Shown: positions 1 to 7,630 of the stretch, piece after piece | Layout: each line of letters opens with the position of its first letter | Position numbering within the stretch: position 1 is the first letter of the stretch | Assembly (NCBI GenBank): GCA_035541775.1 | Contig: DATKMP010000238.1 | Span: 1 to 30,092, forward strand | DNA: 30,092 nucleotides | Direction: 5' to 3' | Source of the DNA: DATKMP01 sp035541775 | GTDB lineage: Bacteria; Bacteroidota; Ignavibacteria; UBA10030 | Translations under genes and position numbers: made by a program | The notes under the pieces: model-generated | Databases searched by the model: none | The model's input: only the letters and a program-made list of their open reading frames with translations | Told to the model about the DNA's origin: nothing

Positions 1-38
1 TCGTACCGCTGAAATATTTTTTCTAATTTATCTAACAT
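1..38 (-). CDS. prfA: Peptide chain release factor 1, N-terminal fragment (partial)
   Basis: The reverse strand opens with an ATG at position 38 and reads MLDKLEKIFQRY before the window ends. This matches the usual N-terminus of release factor 1 (MLDKLE...RY), which recognises UAA and UAG stop codons and releases the finished peptide from the ribosome. Only 12 codons are visible, so the call rests on this short match plus context. The gene lies 14 bases downstream of a DUF1385 gene, and a DUF1385-prfA neighbourhood is familiar in many bacteria. The GGQ catalytic motif lies outside the window. Confidence 0.75.
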   Translation of the reverse strand, partial: MLDKLEKIFQRY

Positions 39-52
39 AAAACTTTTTCGGA

Positions 53-1078
53 TTACGCTGCAACCGAATTCTCGGCAGGCGATTCAACTTTTAACGAATA
101 CTTTGCTGCATCTTCCTGATCGAGTGCACACTTTAACGCAACGATGGCGACTTCAATTTGAGAATCGGTAGGTTCTTTGGTGGTGATTTTTTGCAGCCAC
201 AACCCCGGAGCGATAAAAATTCTGCCCCACCATGTGGTTCCGTGTTTTGCCGAGAAGCGAATGACCTCGTACGCCAATCCGCCGACAATAGGAATGAACG
301 GTAAATGTGTTCCGAGCCGAATGGTAAGCGTGAGTTTCCCGAGAAGCCGAATGGTGACGACATCGAGAACGCTGAAGGCAAACACGGAAACAAAAACCAC
401 AATCAACAAAAAGCTCGTGCCGCAGCGCGGGTGAAATCGGCTGTAGGTGCGAACGGAATCTGGAATGAGTTTCGCTTTGTGTTCGAACGCAAATACGGAT
501 TTATGTTCTGCGCCGTGATAACGAAACAATTGTTTTACATCTTCCATCATCGAAATGCCGAGCATATATAAAATAAGAATCGAAACACGAATTAAACCGG
601 CGGTGAGATTGAAGGTGAATGCAGTCTGCTCGATGGCAAAAACTTTGGTTGTGAGATAAAGTGGAACGACGAAGAAAATTCCGACACCGACGGCAAGTGC
701 GACGATTAAGGAAAGAGCAAGCGTGAAGTCGGTGGATTTCTTTTTTTCTTTCTTCTTGGATTTTTCTTCTTCGGGAATATCCAGCATCGCAATCTCGGCG
801 GAAAAATTTAATGTCTTGATGCCAAGATACATCATATCGATAAGGCCGACCGCACCGCGAAGGATCGGCACGTTGAGCCATTTGTGTTTTTCGGTGACCG
901 AAATATAATTTTCTTTTTGCACGACAATATCGCCGTTGGCGCGGCGCACGGCGGTTGCAACGCCTTTCGGCGAGCGCATCATCACGCCTTCAATCACTGC
1001 CTGTCCGCCGACCTGCATCGGTTTGTTGGCATCATAATCGGGATTTGTCGGAACCCACTGTTCTCGTTCGTTACTCAC
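53..1078 (-). CDS. DUF1385 family membrane protein (YqhQ-like)
   Basis: A 341-residue member of the DUF1385 (YqhQ) family. Family hallmarks are visible: GGQAVIEGVMMRSP near the N-terminus, then after the first membrane segments RYHGAEHKSVFAFE and HPRCGTSFL. The conserved His, Glu and Cys residues led to the description 'putative metal-dependent enzyme', but no reaction is established. Several hydrophobic segments follow a Lys-rich cytoplasmic stretch (SKKKEKKK). I chose the GTG at 1078 because an AAGGAG box (1084-1089) sits five bases upstream. An in-frame ATG at 1132 has no such box and would add 18 residues unlike the family. The gene runs into prfA with a 14-base gap, suggesting cotranscription with the translation-termination gene. 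Confidence 0.88.
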   Translation of the reverse strand: MSNEREQWVPTNPDYDANKPMQVGGQAVIEGVMMRSPKGVATAVRRANGDIVVQKENYISVTEKHKWLNVPILRGAVGLIDMMYLGIKTLNFSAEIAMLDIPEEEKSKKKEKKKSTDFTLALSLIVALAVGVGIFFVVPLYLTTKVFAIEQTAFTFNLTAGLIRVSILILYMLGISMMEDVKQLFRYHGAEHKSVFAFEHKAKLIPDSVRTYSRFHPRCGTSFLLIVVFVSVFAFSVLDVVTIRLLGKLTLTIRLGTHLPFIPIVGGLAYEVIRFSAKHGTTWWGRIFIAPGLWLQKITTKEPTDSQIEVAIVALKCALDQEDAAKYSLKVESPAENSVAA

Positions 1079-1140
1079 ATGTTCTCCTTTATTATTGATA
1101 AGATACGGAAGAATTGCCGTTGGAACAACCATCCCGTTAT

Positions 1141-1187
1141 TTCTCTCTCAACAAGAATAGATTTAGAGAAGTTCTCTTGAGAGAGAA
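1141..1187. repeat. Nested inverted repeat in the divergent intergenic region
   Basis: TTCTCTCTCAA (1141-1151) is matched exactly by its reverse complement TTGAGAGAGAA (1177-1187), giving 11-base perfect arms with a 25-base loop. Inside lies a second palindrome, AGAGAA-G-TTCTCT (1165-1177). The structure sits between the divergent DUF1385 and U32 genes, so it could be an operator pair, a leader hairpin or a mobile-repeat remnant. No T-run follows on either strand, so it is not an obvious terminator. Confidence 0.55.
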
Positions 1188-1216
1188 GAGAAGTTTGGGT
1201 AATTTAAAAAAACGAA

Positions 1217-1262
1217 GTCATCCTGAGCTTGCCCACCGCAGGCGGGCTTGTCGAAGGATGAC
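1217..1262. repeat. REP-like palindromic element with nested hairpin
   Basis: The element begins GTCATCCT and ends AGGATGAC (8-base perfect outer arms). The outer part, CTGAGCTTG...TCGAAGG, resembles dispersed palindromes often seen in intergenic DNA of bacterial genomes. In its middle is a GC-rich hairpin, CCCACCGCAGGCGGG (1232-1246), flanked on both sides by CTTG, as if a 15-base hairpin plus a 4-base duplication had been inserted into a simpler palindrome. The same module occurs inside the U32 gene at 3019-3040. It lies upstream of that gene and has no T-run. Confidence 0.7.
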
Positions 1263-1342
1263 GGTCATTGTTGAATCACTAAGTGACCACGTTATGATTT
1301 AAATGTGTCACACTAAACAAATCGAAGTTTGACATTTAAAAA

Positions 1343-3199
1343 ATGACAGAGCGAAAAACAAATATCGAACTTCTTTCTCCGGCAAAAGATTTAGAATGCG
1401 GCAAAGCAGCAATCCGCTACGGTGCCGATGCTGTGTATATCGGTGCGCCGAAATTCGGAGCGCGCACAGCAGTGGGTAATTCGATAGAAGATATTGCTTC
1501 ATTAATTTCCTACGCGCATTTGTTCCGCGCAAAAGTTTATGTCGCACTCAATACGATTTTGTTCGATCACGAACTTGATGAAGCAAGAACCATCGTTCAA
1601 TCTGTTTATAATGCCGGTGCGGATGGATTGATTGTTCAAGATATGGGATTGCTCGAACTGGATCTTCCACCGATTCCATTGATTGCCAGCACGCAAGCGC
1701 ACAACGATACTCCTGAGAAGATAAAATTTTTGCAAGATGTCGGATTTCAACGGGTGATCTTAGCGCGAGAACTTTCGCTCAAACAAATTCAAGAAATTCG
1801 TTCTGCCACAGAGATTGAATTGGAATGCTTCATTCACGGTGCGCTTTGTGTTTGTTACAGCGGGCAATGTTATTTGAGCGAAGCGACTCAAGAACGTAGT
1901 GCGAATCGCGGTGAGTGTGCACAGCCATGCCGTTTGCCGTACACATTAACGGACGAACAAGGAACGGTGATTGCAGAAAATAAACATCTACTGTCGCTCA
2001 AAGATTTAAATCTCTCAAAACATCTTTCATCGCTGATTGATGCCGGTGTGACATCGTTTAAAATCGAAGGGCGATTGAAAGACATTAATTACGTTAAAAA
2101 TGTTACGGCATTTTATCGGCAGCGTATCGATGAATTGTTGGAAGGGAAACCGTCGATGCAGAAGTCTTCATCCGGGAAAATATATTTTGCATTTCAGCCG
2201 GATGCCGATAAAACATTTCACCGCGAGTTCTCAGAACATTTTATCCGTAAGAGAAGTAAAAATATTTTGTCGATGGATACGCCGAAAGCGACCGGTGCGT
2301 TTCTCGGAAAAATATCAAAACTCGGCAGCAATTATTTTATTCTTGATACCGGTGTTTCGATGCACGCCGGCGATGGCATCTGTTTCTTCGATGCACATGA
2401 TGAACTCTGCGGAACGAATATTAATTCCGCCAAAGAAAAAAGTGCGTTCCCCGATGCAATGGACGGATTGGAACTTGGAACAGCCGTCTATCGCAATCAC
2501 GATCACGCATTCATCAAACAACTCAAGATCGATAAAACTCAGCGGCGCATACGTATCGCAATGTATTTTCGAGAAGAAGAAAACGGATTTTCTCTTACGA
2601 TTATCGATGAAGACGGAATTCAAACGGAAGTAAAAATACTATCGGAAAAATCTCCTGCAAAAAATATTCAATCAGCAGAAGAAACGATTCGGAAACAACT
2701 AACAAAATTAGGCGACAGTATTTATCAGTGCGACGATATTCAAATCGATTGGTCAAAGCCGTATTTCTTGCCGGTAAGTATCTTGAATGAACTTCGCCGT
2801 AATGCTGTTGCATCGTTAGAAGAAAAGCGGTTGAACGGCTATCTGCCAAAAACTATTCTTTCTGGGAGGGAGTTACACTCCCGACCGGAAATTCCCTATC
2901 CGCAAAAATCGTTATCCTATTTTGCCAATGTCGCGAATAAAAAAGCAGAGCAGTTTTACCGGCGGCATGGTGTAACGGAAATCGAACCGGCATTTGAATT
3001 GCAGAACCATCATTCGGGCAAACCCGCCGCGGCGGGCAAGCAAGTAATGACAATGAAGCATTGTCTGCGGTTCCAATTCGGACTGTGCGTCGGTACCGGC
3101 GAAGAAAATGCAGAACCGCTCTTTATGAATGATGCGAAGAACCATTTCCGATTGGAATTTGATTGCAAAGAATGCAAGATGAAGATGATTCTATTGTAG
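1343..3199 (+). CDS. U32 peptidase-family protein, RlhA/YdcP-like
   Basis: A 618-residue U32 family protein. Residues 1-290 form the U32 barrel: LLSPAKDLECGKAAI at the start, DAVYIGAPKFGAR, and the family signature around 161-179 (ECFIHGALC...SGQCYLS). Cys169, Cys176, Cys192 and Cys196 are candidate iron-sulphur ligands, as known for RlhA and UbiU/UbiV relatives. A long middle domain follows (about 290-500, DUF3656-like position). The C-terminus has a second Cys set (KHC, GLC, DCKEC). Family members such as E. coli RlhA hydroxylate 23S rRNA C2501; others were called collagenase-like proteases. The exact substrate here is inference. The ATG at 1343 is kept because LLSPAKD begins eight residues later; the Shine-Dalgarno is weak. 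A palindromic hairpin is inserted in frame near residue 560. Confidence 0.88.
   Translation: MTERKTNIELLSPAKDLECGKAAIRYGADAVYIGAPKFGARTAVGNSIEDIASLISYAHLFRAKVYVALNTILFDHELDEARTIVQSVYNAGADGLIVQDMGLLELDLPPIPLIASTQAHNDTPEKIKFLQDVGFQRVILARELSLKQIQEIRSATEIELECFIHGALCVCYSGQCYLSEATQERSANRGECAQPCRLPYTLTDEQGTVIAENKHLLSLKDLNLSKHLSSLIDAGVTSFKIEGRLKDINYVKNVTAFYRQRIDELLEGKPSMQKSSSGKIYFAFQPDADKTFHREFSEHFIRKRSKNILSMDTPKATGAFLGKISKLGSNYFILDTGVSMHAGDGICFFDAHDELCGTNINSAKEKSAFPDAMDGLELGTAVYRNHDHAFIKQLKIDKTQRRIRIAMYFREEENGFSLTIIDEDGIQTEVKILSEKSPAKNIQSAEETIRKQLTKLGDSIYQCDDIQIDWSKPYFLPVSILNELRRNAVASLEEKRLNGYLPKTILSGRELHSRPEIPYPQKSLSYFANVANKKAEQFYRRHGVTEIEPAFELQNHHSGKPAAAGKQVMTMKHCLRFQFGLCVGTGEENAEPLFMNDAKNHFRLEFDCKECKMKMILL
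3019..3040. repeat. Palindromic hairpin module inside the U32 coding sequence
   Basis: A perfect 14-base palindrome, CCCGCCGCGGCGGG (3023-3036), is flanked by CAAA and CAAG. Read on the minus strand this is CTTG-hairpin-TTTG, almost the same as the module nested in the REP-like element at 1217-1262. It is translated as part of HHSGKPAAAGKQ, between the conserved blocks AFELQ and VMTMKHC. Hairpin plus one flank is 18 bases, so the frame is kept. Small palindromes that insert in frame into genes are known from Rickettsia (RPEs); relatedness to those is not claimed. Confidence 0.65.
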
Positions 3200-3326
3200 G
3201 CACCTCATTATTGCTTTTTCTTCAATTCTTTCCTACACTTTCGGCAGAACATCGGGAGCACAAAGAACTAATTCGTGCTCGGCAACGTTACTAACATAGT
3301 TCAACTAAAAAAGTGGTCTGAAATCT

Positions 3327-3992
3327 ATGGAAAGCGTACTCACAAATTATTTTTCATCCATCGCAAAAAAAGTTTTGATGAGCTTGACCGGTTTGTTTCT
3401 CATGGTCTTTCTCACCGAACACCTCATCGGCAACCTGCTGTTGTTTGCAAACGATAACGGAGCATTGTACGAAGCGTACGGGCATTTTCTTGTCGTCAAT
3501 CCTGTAATACGGATGGTCGAAGTGCTGCTGTTTGTTTCCGTCGCAGTGCACGCTGTACTGGCAACGATGCTCTGGTGGTCAAATCGGCAAATGCGTCCGG
3601 TGAAATACAAAAAGTATCGATTGAAAGACAACACGCCGTGGTGGTCGCGTAATACGCTGCTCACCGGCAGTATCGTGTTTATTTTTCTCGTTATTCATCT
3701 TCGTACGTTCTTCGTTCCCATTCGTATCGAAGGCAAATCACTTTCGGAATATGAAATGGTCGTGCAGGCATTTGCGAATCCATGGTATTGCGGATTTTAT
3801 TTGTTGGCGCTGCTGTTGCTTGGATATCATTTGCGCCATGGGTTTCAATCGGCATTTCAAACGCTTGGACTGAGGAATAAAACATTTACACCGATCATCG
3901 ATGCACTCGCGTTTGTGTACTGGTTCATCGTTCCGCTGATGTTTGCGACGATACCGGTTTATTTTTATGCATTGCAGATGGGAGGGCATTGA
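3327..3992 (+). CDS. sdhC: Succinate dehydrogenase cytochrome b subunit (b558 family)
   Basis: A 221-residue integral membrane anchor of succinate dehydrogenase/fumarate reductase, of the single-subunit diheme type used by Bacteroidota and Chlorobi. Five hydrophobic helices are visible at about 15-35, 62-82, 111-130, 155-172 and 193-213. His32 (TEHLIGNLL), His75 (VAVHAVLA), His124 (VIHLRTFF) and His168 (GYHLRHGFQSAFQTLG) are at the expected positions for two b hemes. It passes electrons from SdhB to quinone. The ATG at 3327 has only a weak Shine-Dalgarno. A short hairpin, GAGCAC (3256-3261) with GTGCTC (3275-3280), lies in the leader and has no T-run. The stop lies one base before the sdhA start, so the two are tightly coupled. 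There is no separate sdhD, as expected for this type. Confidence 0.93.
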   Translation: MESVLTNYFSSIAKKVLMSLTGLFLMVFLTEHLIGNLLLFANDNGALYEAYGHFLVVNPVIRMVEVLLFVSVAVHAVLATMLWWSNRQMRPVKYKKYRLKDNTPWWSRNTLLTGSIVFIFLVIHLRTFFVPIRIEGKSLSEYEMVVQAFANPWYCGFYLLALLLLGYHLRHGFQSAFQTLGLRNKTFTPIIDALAFVYWFIVPLMFATIPVYFYALQMGGH

Positions 3993-3993
3993 G

Positions 3994-5916
3994 ATGAGCG
4001 CGTTGAAATTGAATTCCAATATTCCTTCCGGCCCGTTAGAAAAAAAATGGTCTACACATCGTTTTGAAATGAAGCTCGTCAATCCATCGAACCGCAGAAA
4101 ATATTCTGTCATCGTGGTCTGTACCGGACTTGCCGGAGCATCGGCAGCGGCATCGCTCGGTGAACTGGGCTACAACGTCCTTTCATTTTCGTATCACGAA
4201 TCACCGCGCCGCGCGCACAGCATTGCGGCGCAGGGCGGTATCAACGCACCGAAAAATTATGCGAACGACGGCGATAGTGTGTACCGATTATTTTACGATA
4301 CACTCAAAGGCGGCGATTATCGCGCACGGGAAGCGAATGTGTATCGTCTTGCGGAAGTCAGCGGCAATATCATCGATCAATGTGTTGCACAAGGAGTACC
4401 GTTTGCGAGAGATTATGCGGGATATTTGGATACGCGTTCGTTTGGCGGCGCGCAGGTCTCGCGAACATTTTACGCACGCGGACAAACGGGACAGCAGCTT
4501 CTGCTCGGTGCGTACTCTGCATTGAGCAGACAAATTCATGACGGAACGGTAACATTTTTCGATCGGCGTGAGATGCTCGATCTTGTTGTGATTGATCATC
4601 AAGCGCGAGGAATTGTTTGCCGCAATTTGCGGACGGGCGAGATCGAATCGTACGTTGCCGATGCTGTTGTTCTTGCAACAGGAGGATATGGCAATACATT
4701 TTTTCTTTCCACGATGGCGAAAGCAAGCAACGCTACGGCAATCTGGCGCGCGTATAAAAAAGGTGCGTGCTTTGCCAATCCATGCTTCACGCAAATTCAC
4801 CCCACGTGCATTCCGGTGAGCGGAGAGTATCAATCGAAGTTAACATTGATGAGCGAGAGCTTGCGCAACGATGGGCGCATCTGGGTGCCGAAGAAAGCAG
4901 GCGATACGAGAAATCCGGGAGATATTCCTGAAGCAGAACGCGATTATTATTTGGAGCGAATGTATCCATCGTTCGGCAATCTTGTTCCACGCGATGTTGC
5001 TTCGCGACGCGCAAAAGAAATGTGCGATAAAGGTTTCGGTGTCGGTGCAACGAAGATGGCGGTGTATTTGGATTTTTCTTCGGCGATCAATCGTATCGGC
5101 AAAAATAAGATCGAAGAAAAATACGGCAACCTGTTCGATATGTATCACGAAATCACCGCAGAAGATCCGTACAATAATCCTATGCGCATTTATCCCGCCG
5201 TGCATTACACGATGGGCGGTTTGTGGGTGGATTATCATTTGATGAGCACGATTCCCGGATTGTTTGTGATCGGTGAAGCGAACTTTTCCGATCACGGTGC
5301 GAATCGTCTCGGTGCCAGTGCGCTGATGCAGGGACTCGCGGACGGATATTTTGTTCTGCCGTACACGCTTCCCAATTATCTTGCGACGAATACTTTCAAA
5401 CACATCGATACGAAGCATGCAGAATTTAAACAAGCACATGAAGATGTGACGGACAAAGTGAATACACTTCTTTTCATCAACGGAAAACAAACGGCAACAG
5501 AAATCCATAGGAAGCTCGGCAAGATTATGTGGGAATATGTCGGGATGGGGCGCAACAAAGTAGGATTGAAGAAAGCGCTGAAACTGATTCCCGAACTGCG
5601 CGAAGAATTCTGGAACGATGTCAATGTTGTCGGCGAATCCGGTGATATGAATATCGAATTAGAAAAAGCCGGGCGCATTGCGGACTTTCTGGAACTCGCA
5701 GAACTGCTGGCGCGCGATGCGCTACATCGGGAAGAATCCTGTGGCGGGCATTTCCGCGAAGAATATCAAACGCCGGAAGGCGAAGCGCTGCGCAACGATA
5801 AAAAGTTTTCGTACGTTGCTGCATGGGAATATACCGGCGACGGCAAACAGCCGCGGCTGAACAAAGAACCATTAGAGTTCGAATATGTGCATCCGTCGGT
5901 GAGAAGTTATAAATAG
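3994..5916 (+). CDS. sdhA: Succinate dehydrogenase/fumarate reductase flavoprotein subunit
   Basis: A 640-residue flavoprotein that oxidises succinate to fumarate. Visible features are His75 in RRAHSIAAQGGINA (the covalent FAD attachment site in this family), the QIHPTCIP block, the capping domain, and the substrate-binding DHGANRLGASALMQGL near residue 430. The ATG at 3994 follows a GGAGGG box (3980s) and starts one base after the sdhC stop; an upstream in-frame start would overlap sdhC. The N-terminal dinucleotide-binding motif reads C43-T-G-L-A-G instead of the usual G-x-G-x-x-G, an unusual replacement. Length and C-terminus match the Bacteroidota-type subunit. The operon is then interrupted by an S23 gene before sdhB. 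Confidence 0.95.
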   Translation: MSALKLNSNIPSGPLEKKWSTHRFEMKLVNPSNRRKYSVIVVCTGLAGASAAASLGELGYNVLSFSYHESPRRAHSIAAQGGINAPKNYANDGDSVYRLFYDTLKGGDYRAREANVYRLAEVSGNIIDQCVAQGVPFARDYAGYLDTRSFGGAQVSRTFYARGQTGQQLLLGAYSALSRQIHDGTVTFFDRREMLDLVVIDHQARGIVCRNLRTGEIESYVADAVVLATGGYGNTFFLSTMAKASNATAIWRAYKKGACFANPCFTQIHPTCIPVSGEYQSKLTLMSESLRNDGRIWVPKKAGDTRNPGDIPEAERDYYLERMYPSFGNLVPRDVASRRAKEMCDKGFGVGATKMAVYLDFSSAINRIGKNKIEEKYGNLFDMYHEITAEDPYNNPMRIYPAVHYTMGGLWVDYHLMSTIPGLFVIGEANFSDHGANRLGASALMQGLADGYFVLPYTLPNYLATNTFKHIDTKHAEFKQAHEDVTDKVNTLLFINGKQTATEIHRKLGKIMWEYVGMGRNKVGLKKALKLIPELREEFWNDVNVVGESGDMNIELEKAGRIADFLELAELLARDALHREESCGGHFREEYQTPEGEALRNDKKFSYVAAWEYTGDGKQPRLNKEPLEFEYVHPSVRSYK

Positions 5917-5953
5917 TTGATTCGTTAATTGTTCATGGTTATTGGTTCAAATT

Positions 5954-6361
5954 ATGAGTGGAACGCTTACATCGTTTGAAGAACTTGAGTGCTGGCAGGC
6001 GGCAACAGAAGTCCGGAGATTTATGATGACACTTGTGAAACGTTTTCCTGCTCATGAAAAATATTCATTAACGGACGATATGACACGAGCAGCAAGATCG
6101 GCAACGCACAATATTGCAGAAGGTTTTGGCAGATTCCATTTCCAGGAAAATGTTCAGTTCTGCCGGCAAAGCAGAGGATCGCTGTATGAATTACTCGATC
6201 AATTACTCACAGCAAAAGATGAACACTATATTACCGCAGAAGAATACGAACAAGGAAAGACATACATCGATAAAGCTCTTCCATTGTTAAATGGATACAT
6301 CAATTATTTATCGAGAGCAAAAAAAGAATATTCAAAAAAACAAATAACGAATAACGATTAA
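5954..6361 (+). CDS. Four-helix bundle protein (S23 / intervening-sequence family)
   Basis: A 135-residue protein of the S23 four-helix-bundle family (TIGR02436), originally found in intervening sequences of 23S rRNA genes. Typical blocks are present: FEELECWQAATEVRR, LTDDMTRAARSATHNIAEGFGR, SRGSLYELLDQLLTA, and a C-terminal helix ending in Lys/Asn-rich sequence. Its molecular role is not established. It sits between sdhA and sdhB, splitting an operon that is normally contiguous. Its flanks are AT-rich runs of GTTATT/AATAAC type in opposite orientations (5917-5950 and 6345-6376), as often seen around this family, suggesting insertion as a unit. I chose the ATG at 5954 over an upstream TTG at 5942; neither has a Shine-Dalgarno. 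Confidence 0.87.
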   Translation: MSGTLTSFEELECWQAATEVRRFMMTLVKRFPAHEKYSLTDDMTRAARSATHNIAEGFGRFHFQENVQFCRQSRGSLYELLDQLLTAKDEHYITAEEYEQGKTYIDKALPLLNGYINYLSRAKKEYSKKQITNND

Positions 6362-6379
6362 CATATAACCACTAACAAC

Positions 6380-7120
6380 ATGAACTTCAACCTCAAAATC
6401 TGGCGGCAAAAATCCTTCGAAGACGAAGGACGATTTGAAGAATACACGGTGAGCAATGTTCCCGGCGATGCATCATTCTTAGAGATGCTTGATATTCTCA
6501 ACAACGATTTAGTAAAGCAGGGCAGCGAGCCGGTGGCGTTCGATCACGATTGCCGCGAGGGAATTTGCGGAAGCTGCGGCATGGTTATCAACGGGCGCGC
6601 GCACGGGCCGGGACGCAAACAGGCAACGTGCGATGTGCGGATGCGGATGTTTGAAGACGGGCAAATAATTGTTATCGAACCGTGGCGTGCCGATCCGTTT
6701 CCGGTGATCAAAGATTTAATGGTGGACCGAACGGCGCTCGACCGCATTATGCAGGCGGGCGGATATATTTCTGCGCGCACCAACGCCATACCGGAAGCGA
6801 ACTCGATTCCTGTACGAAAAGCCGACGCGGACGAAGCGATGGATGCAGCAGCGTGCATCGGATGCGGCGCGTGCATTGCAGCGTGTCCCAATTCTTCTGC
6901 GATGCTCTTCGTTGCGGCAAAAGTTTCCCACCTTGCATTACTGCCGCAGGGGCAGGTGGAACGCAAAGAGCGAGTGCAGCGGATGGTTGCTCAGATGGAT
7001 GAAGAAGGGTTCGGCAATTGTTCCAACAATTACGCCTGCGAAGCCGAATGCCCGAAAGGAATTTCCGTAACGCACATTGCGAGATTGAATCGGGAATTTT
7101 TGTTGGCGAAGCTGACTTGA
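6380..7120 (+). CDS. sdhB: Succinate dehydrogenase/fumarate reductase iron-sulphur subunit
   Basis: A 246-residue electron-transfer subunit. The N-terminal ferredoxin domain has Cys58, Cys63, Cys66 (CREGICGSC) and Cys84 for the [2Fe-2S] cluster. The C-terminal domain has Cys159, Cys162, Cys165 and Cys169 (CIGCGACIAACP), plus Cys214, Cys220 and Cys224 (GNCSNNYACEAECPKGIS), for the [4Fe-4S] and [3Fe-4S] clusters. All expected ligands are present, so the enzyme looks functional. The ATG at 6380 lacks a clear Shine-Dalgarno, and the S23 gene separates it from sdhA by 463 bases. Its last 48 bases (7073-7120) are repeated in diverged form after hicBA at 7631-7678. Confidence 0.95.
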   Translation: MNFNLKIWRQKSFEDEGRFEEYTVSNVPGDASFLEMLDILNNDLVKQGSEPVAFDHDCREGICGSCGMVINGRAHGPGRKQATCDVRMRMFEDGQIIVIEPWRADPFPVIKDLMVDRTALDRIMQAGGYISARTNAIPEANSIPVRKADADEAMDAAACIGCGACIAACPNSSAMLFVAAKVSHLALLPQGQVERKERVQRMVAQMDEEGFGNCSNNYACEAECPKGISVTHIARLNREFLLAKLT

Positions 7121-7191
7121 TAGTTCTTAATCAAAACGTTATTTGCATCTTTCCCCTGCGTGCGCGATATTAATAACAAAGGAGTAATGAA

Positions 7192-7398
7192 ATGAAGTTT
7201 ATCATAACCTTAAACCGAGATGAAGACGGAATGTATATTGCCGAATGCCCTTCCATACCCGGCTGCATCAGTCAGGGGAAAACGGAAGAAGAGGCGCAGA
7301 GAAATATTCAGGATGCAATCAAAGAATGCATTGAAGTGCGATTGGAAAAAGGATTGCCATTAACCATATCCACGCGCCAAGTAGAGGTCGTTGTGTAA
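7192..7398 (+). CDS. hicB: HicB-family antitoxin (UPF0150-type)
   Basis: A 68-residue HicB-like protein with the typical partial RNase H fold sequence: ITLNRDEDGMYIAECPSIPG, CISQGKTEEEAQRNIQDAI, then KECIEVRLEKG. In the family it binds and neutralises the HicA mRNA interferase. The protein ends soon after the fold, with no visible C-terminal helix-turn-helix or ribbon-helix-helix segment, so autorepression may need another factor. The ATG at 7192 follows AAAGGAG by a good distance; the ATG six bases upstream is followed at once by a stop. It overlaps hicA by one base (TAATG). Antitoxin first is the reverse of the E. coli hicAB order but is common elsewhere. Confidence 0.9.
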   Translation: MKFIITLNRDEDGMYIAECPSIPGCISQGKTEEEAQRNIQDAIKECIEVRLEKGLPLTISTRQVEVVV

Positions 7399-7628
7399 TG
7401 CCGCCCGTTCCGCTTCTTCGCTCGAGAGATGTTGTAAAAGTTTTTGAACGTTTCGGCTGGCAAGTCGCACGTCAACGAGGAAGCCATATCATCCTTACCA
7501 AGCAAGGAAATATTTCGACATTATCTGTTCCCGACCATACGGAAGTTGCGCGAGGAACATTACGGGGACTCATTCAAAAGGCGGGTTTGACGATTGAAGA
7601 GTTTATTGAAGCAGCAGAACAATTTTAA
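7398..7628 (+). CDS. hicA: HicA-family mRNA interferase toxin (YcfA-like)
   Basis: A 76-residue HicA toxin with a double-stranded-RNA-binding-like fold. The family pattern is complete: SRDVVKVFERFGWQVARQRGSHIILTK, with the catalytic His in GSHIIL, then the SVPDHTEVARGTLRGLIQKAGL block. HicA cleaves mRNA in a translation-independent way and is blocked by HicB. The start codon overlaps the hicB stop by one base, which couples toxin synthesis to antitoxin translation. The pair sits directly behind the sdh operon, and the sequence just after its stop is a degenerate copy of the sdhB tail, pointing to acquisition as a cassette. Confidence 0.92.
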   Translation: MPPVPLLRSRDVVKVFERFGWQVARQRGSHIILTKQGNISTLSVPDHTEVARGTLRGLIQKAGLTIEEFIEAAEQF

Positions 7629-7630
7629 AT

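Noticed and set aside
3275..3457. A 60-codon frame overlapping the start of sdhC
   Set aside because: It overlaps the strongly supported sdhC in another frame and has no domain or ribosome binding site.
4288..5508. Long minus-strand open frames of up to 222 codons inside sdhA
   Set aside because: They are shadows of a high-confidence gene and their translations are rich in Cys, His and Arg, as expected from antisense reading.
5944..5953. GGTTCAAAT resembling a tRNA T-loop
   Set aside because: No acceptor stem, anticodon arm or D-arm surrounds it; it is part of the AT-rich flank of the S23 gene.
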